63,447 nt of DNA from Rubrivivax sp. Lineage in GTDB: Bacteria > Pseudomonadota > Gammaproteobacteria > Burkholderiales > Burkholderiaceae. The notes beneath the pieces are model-generated. The model had not been told where the DNA came from. It worked only from the letters and a program-made list of their open reading frames with translations, and did not search any database. Positions 60,703 to 63,447 of this stretch are shown in pieces (within the stretch, counting starts at the first letter, position 1; each line of letters opens with the position of its first letter). The translations under genes and the position numbers were made by a program. The stretch covers positions 1-63,447 of the forward strand of contig JAEUOZ010000040.1 in NCBI GenBank assembly GCA_016790225.1, given 5' to 3'.

Positions 60703-61659
60703 TCAGCCGAACTTCAGCTGCGCGTCCTTGTCCCACAGGCCCCAGAAGGCGCCCACGTCGCCTTCGGCGCCCACCTTCCAGGCTTCGTCGAAGGCGGCGA
60801 AGTGGAACCACTCGATGCCTTCCCGCTCGGCCCACGCGGCGGTGTCCACGAAGTACTGCATGGCCGCTTCGTGCCCGGGCACCGAGCCGTGGAAGGCGCT
60901 GCCCTGGTCGGGCCAGCCGGTCTCGCTGATGAGCACGGGCTTGCCGGGCGCTGCGGCCCGGGTCTTGGCCAGCATCTGCTGCATGTAGGGCAGCGCCTGC
61001 TCACGCGGGCAGCCCTCCCAGAAGGGGTAGCAGTTGGTCATGACCACATCGCAGGCGGCGGTCACGCGTGGGTGCTTCTCGAACAGGAAGTAGGCATCGA
61101 CGTAACCCACCGGCACGCCGGGCAGCGCGCGCTTGACATGTTCGATGCGCTGGATGAGCTCGTCCTCGCTCATGTCCTCGCGCAGCAGCACCTCGTTGCC
61201 CACGGCCACGATGTCGGCATGGCCGGCGCGGGCCACGGCGATCACGCCCTCGAGTTCCCGTTCGTTGATCGCTTCGTTGGTGCCCAGCCAGGCGCCCACC
61301 AGCGTCTTCAGTCCCATCGTGTGCGCGATGCGCGGCGTCTGCTCGTGGCCGTCGGTGCAGCTGAAGCTGCGCACCCAGCGGGTGTGCGGTTTCACGATGG
61401 CCAGGCGCTCGCGGATCTGCGCCTCGCTCACGCGCGAGCCGGGCTGCTGGCCTTCCAGGTAGGGGCTGAAACACATCCCGTGCACGCCACGTGCGAGCGT
61501 GGCGCGGAAGGCTTCGTCCAGCCGCGCGCGCTCGGCCGGCGGCAGCGGTGGCGGCGCCACGGCCGCGGCGTGTGTGCCGGGCACGAAGCCCGAGCCCGTG
61601 GCGGCCTGGCCTTCGGCGAGGTGAGGGTTGCCGGGCGAGAGCGCGTGTCGGCTGCTCAT
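60703..61659 (-). CDS. GH17 glycoside hydrolase, soluble homologue of the fusion's GH17 domain
   Basis: This is a 318-residue protein. The barrel is very similar to the C-terminal domain of the fusion: HGMCFSPYLEGQ, KPHTRWVRSFSCTDGHEQ, Glu156 in VGNEVLL, Glu246 in ISETGWP, and FAAFDEAWK. The N-terminal 55 residues are Pro/Ala/His-rich and hydrophilic, with no signal peptide. GGAG nine bases upstream supports the ATG at 61659. Together with the fusion it forms a second GH17 subtype distinct from the other two copies. Confidence 0.9.
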   Translation of the reverse strand: MSSRHALSPGNPHLAEGQAATGSGFVPGTHAAAVAPPPLPPAERARLDEAFRATLARGVHGMCFSPYLEGQQPGSRVSEAQIRERLAIVKPHTRWVRSFSCTDGHEQTPRIAHTMGLKTLVGAWLGTNEAINERELEGVIAVARAGHADIVAVGNEVLLREDMSEDELIQRIEHVKRALPGVPVGYVDAYFLFEKHPRVTAACDVVMTNCYPFWEGCPREQALPYMQQMLAKTRAAAPGKPVLISETGWPDQGSAFHGSVPGHEAAMQYFVDTAAWAEREGIEWFHFAAFDEAWKVGAEGDVGAFWGLWDKDAQLKFG

Positions 61660-61687
61660 CGGTCTTGTCTCCTGTGGGTCTTGTGCT

Positions 61688-62611
61688 TCAGAGCCGGCGT
61701 TCGGCCACATGGCCCGGCTCCCAGGGCATGGCGCCCGGGCCGCGCGGCGCGGCGGCTGCATAACCGCCGACCCTGTCGTACACGCGCACCCAGTCCACCA
61801 CCAGCTCGGCCGGGAAGCGCGTGTGCTCGTTCGGGTGGCCGGGAAAGTTGCCACCCACCGCCACGTTCATCAGCAGGTAAAAGGGCTGGTCGAAGGGCGC
61901 GGGCCACGGGTTGAGCTCGGCCTCGGACGCGGCCTCGATGCCCTGCCCGTTCTCGATGCGGCTGCAGCTCCACCAGTGGCGGTAGGTGCAGGTCTGCACG
62001 TCGTCCACGTAGAAGCGCACCTCGCCCGGTTCCCACTCCACCGTGTAGGTGTGCCAGTCGGCCACGGTGCTGCCACCCGGCAGCGCGTGCGTGGTGGTGA
62101 TGAGCGAGCGGCGCGGGTACGAAGAGCCGAAGTGCAGGCTGTTGAGCACCTGGTGCGGCTCTTCGCCCACGATCTCCATGAGGTCGATCTCGCCGCTGGC
62201 GGCCCAGCCGCCGTATTTGTCATCGACCGGCAGCATCCAGATCGCCGGCCACAGGCCCTTGCCCCAAGGCACGCGCGCGCGCACCGCCACGCGGCCGTAG
62301 AGCTTGCCGAAAAGCAGGCGGCCATCGCGGGCCTTGGTCTTCAGCCGTGCCGAGGTGTAGCCGCAGCCGTGCAGCGGCGCCTTCACGGCGCGGATGAAGA
62401 CACAGCTGTCGCGCAGCTGCACGTTCTCAGGGTCACCGGTGTAGTACTGCAGCTCCTCGTTGCCCCAGCCGGGCACCCACTGGTGCACGCGGTAGTCGTA
62501 GAAGCCGTTGCCGAGGTCGAAGTCCCACTTGCTGCGGTCGATGGCACCGCCGTCGAACTCGTCGTGCCAGACCAGCGTCCAGCCGGTGTGTTGGAGGTCT
62601 TGCATCGGCAT
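61688..62611 (-). CDS. GH16 endo-beta-1,3(4)-glucanase without signal peptide
   Basis: This is a 307-residue GH16 jelly roll. The catalytic signature is GEIDLMEIVG, with Glu141 as nucleophile, Asp143 and Glu146 as acid/base. DEFDGGAIDRSKWDFDLGNG, NEELQYYTGDPENV and GLWPAIWMLP are typical of laminarinase-type members. It starts MPMQDL with no export signal, unlike most GH16 laminarinases. The second ATG at 62605 has better ribosome-site spacing. It lies 28 bases from the GH17 gene. Confidence 0.92.
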   Translation of the reverse strand: MPMQDLQHTGWTLVWHDEFDGGAIDRSKWDFDLGNGFYDYRVHQWVPGWGNEELQYYTGDPENVQLRDSCVFIRAVKAPLHGCGYTSARLKTKARDGRLLFGKLYGRVAVRARVPWGKGLWPAIWMLPVDDKYGGWAASGEIDLMEIVGEEPHQVLNSLHFGSSYPRRSLITTTHALPGGSTVADWHTYTVEWEPGEVRFYVDDVQTCTYRHWWSCSRIENGQGIEAASEAELNPWPAPFDQPFYLLMNVAVGGNFPGHPNEHTRFPAELVVDWVRVYDRVGGYAAAAPRGPGAMPWEPGHVAERRL

Positions 62612-62618
62612 GGGCCTC

Positions 62619-63447
62619 TCAGGCGGTGGTGGCCGCGGCGCGGTGCGCCTGCTGCGCCAGCAGGAAATCGCGGTACCAGAGGTAGCTGTCCTTCGGCGTG
62701 CGCGTCAGCGTGGCGTAGTCCACGTGCACGATGCCGAAGCGCTTGGCGTAGCCGCTGGCCCACTCGAAGTTGTCCATGAGGCTCCACACCATGTACCCGG
62801 CCATCGGCACACCCTGTGCCAGCGCTTCACCCACGGCGGCGATGTGGCTGGCGATGTAGTCGGTGCGCTCGACGTCGTGCACGCGGCCTTCCTGCAGCGT
62901 GTCCTGGAACGCGGCGCCGTTTTCCTTCACGTACAGCGGCGGCAGCGTCCAGTCGCGGTTGAGGCGCGTCAGCAACTCGGTGAGGCCCTCGGGCACGATC
63001 TCCCAGCCCATGTCGGTGAGCGGCTTGCCGCTGGTCTGCGCGCTCCAGGCGCCGCTGGCGCTGACCACGCCGCGGGTGTAGTAGTTGATGCCGAGGAAGT
63101 CCATTGGCGTGGCGATGGTGGCCATGTCGCCGGGCTCGATGTGCGGCACGTCGGCGCCCAGGTGCTGCCACACGTCGGCCGGGTATTCGCCGCGGAACAG
63201 CGGGTCCATGTACCAGCGCACGCTGCGGCCGTCTTCCAGGCGTGCGGCCGCCACGTCTTCGGGGCTTGGCGTGGCCGGGCCGATGGGTGAGAGGTTGAGC
63301 ACGATGCCCAGGCGGGCGGTGCAGCCGTCGGCGCGCAGCGCCTGCAGCGCCAGGCCATGGCTCAACAGCAGGTGGTGCGCCACCTGCATCGCCGTGCCGC
63401 GGTGGCGGATGCCCGGCGCGAAGATGCCGCTTTCGTGCCCCAGCACG
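62619..63447 (-). CDS. GH1 beta-glucosidase (5' end cut by window)
   Basis: These are the C-terminal 275 or so residues of a GH1 enzyme. GHESGIFAPGIRHRG continues the conserved substrate-site region; MDFLGINYYTRG, the nucleophile motif YVKENGAAF, and MVWSLMDNFEWASGYAKRFGIVHVD are all present. The N-terminus, including the NEP acid/base motif, lies beyond the right edge. It would finish short beta-glucans to glucose in the cytoplasm. It is 7 bases upstream of the GH16 start. Confidence 0.93.
   Translation of the reverse strand, partial: VLGHESGIFAPGIRHRGTAMQVAHHLLLSHGLALQALRADGCTARLGIVLNLSPIGPATPSPEDVAAARLEDGRSVRWYMDPLFRGEYPADVWQHLGADVPHIEPGDMATIATPMDFLGINYYTRGVVSASGAWSAQTSGKPLTDMGWEIVPEGLTELLTRLNRDWTLPPLYVKENGAAFQDTLQEGRVHDVERTDYIASHIAAVGEALAQGVPMAGYMVWSLMDNFEWASGYAKRFGIVHVDYATLTRTPKDSYLWYRDFLLAQQAHRAAATTA

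Overview
The window is high-GC DNA from a proteobacterium. Gene content (polA next to a DUF2782 gene, thrB and a BPSS1780-type membrane gene; folE2; a Gram-negative porin; DUF1800/DUF1501 pair) points to Burkholderiales, probably the Rubrivivax-Leptothrix-Roseateles side of the order. That placement is inference from family content only. No rRNA, tRNA or CRISPR array was recognised, and no gene-free stretch exceeds about 300 bases.

Left part (1-13.4 kb, extremely GC-rich, mostly minus strand): the end of an RND-type outer-membrane factor, a DUF1127 protein, an FAD monooxygenase, an exported ankyrin protein, a DUF488 protein, an OmpR-type regulator coupled to a giant five-PAS hybrid kinase, a cytochrome P450, an alpha/beta-hydrolase fused to a LuxR HTH, a multi-pass membrane protein, and thrB. 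A 268-bp palindromic MITE-like element lies at the 3' end of thrB.

Middle part (13.4-46 kb): polA; a membrane hybrid kinase convergent with a DSF-synthase-like rpfF and a haem-oxygenase-like diiron protein; a ZIP transporter; a universal stress protein with a decayed tandem duplication of its 3' end; sseA; an EamA transporter; a Rieske oxygenase; the isoprenoid operon xseB-ispA-dxs; folE2; an EgtB/SenA-like protein; the phenylalanine/tyrosine degradation operon hppD-phhB-phhA with a divergent Lrp-type regulator; an NAD(P)-dependent oxidoreductase; a DUF1800/DUF1501 export pair; an epimerase/methyltransferase pair; an S10 peptidase; and several single genes including a chemoreceptor.

Right part (46-63.4 kb): a beta-1,3-glucan (laminarin/callose/fungal-wall type) utilisation locus. 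A secreted GH81 endoglucanase, a lipoprotein with duplicated sugar-binding-like domains, a porin, a GH17 lipoprotein, a GH30 enzyme and glucokinase form the plus/divergent part. A tightly packed minus-strand operon adds a GH1 beta-glucosidase, a GH16 and two GH17 enzymes without signal peptides, two paralogous three-TM membrane proteins, and a single polypeptide that fuses a GPH-family sugar transporter to a GH17 domain. Three copies of the perfect palindrome TGAAAGCGCTTTCA, two of them directly behind good -35/-10 elements, mark a LacI-family regulon. A plausible scheme is extracellular cutting by GH81/GH17, passage through the porin, import by the GPH domain, cytoplasmic trimming by the fused and free GH17/GH16/GH30/GH1 enzymes, and phosphorylation of glucose by Glk.
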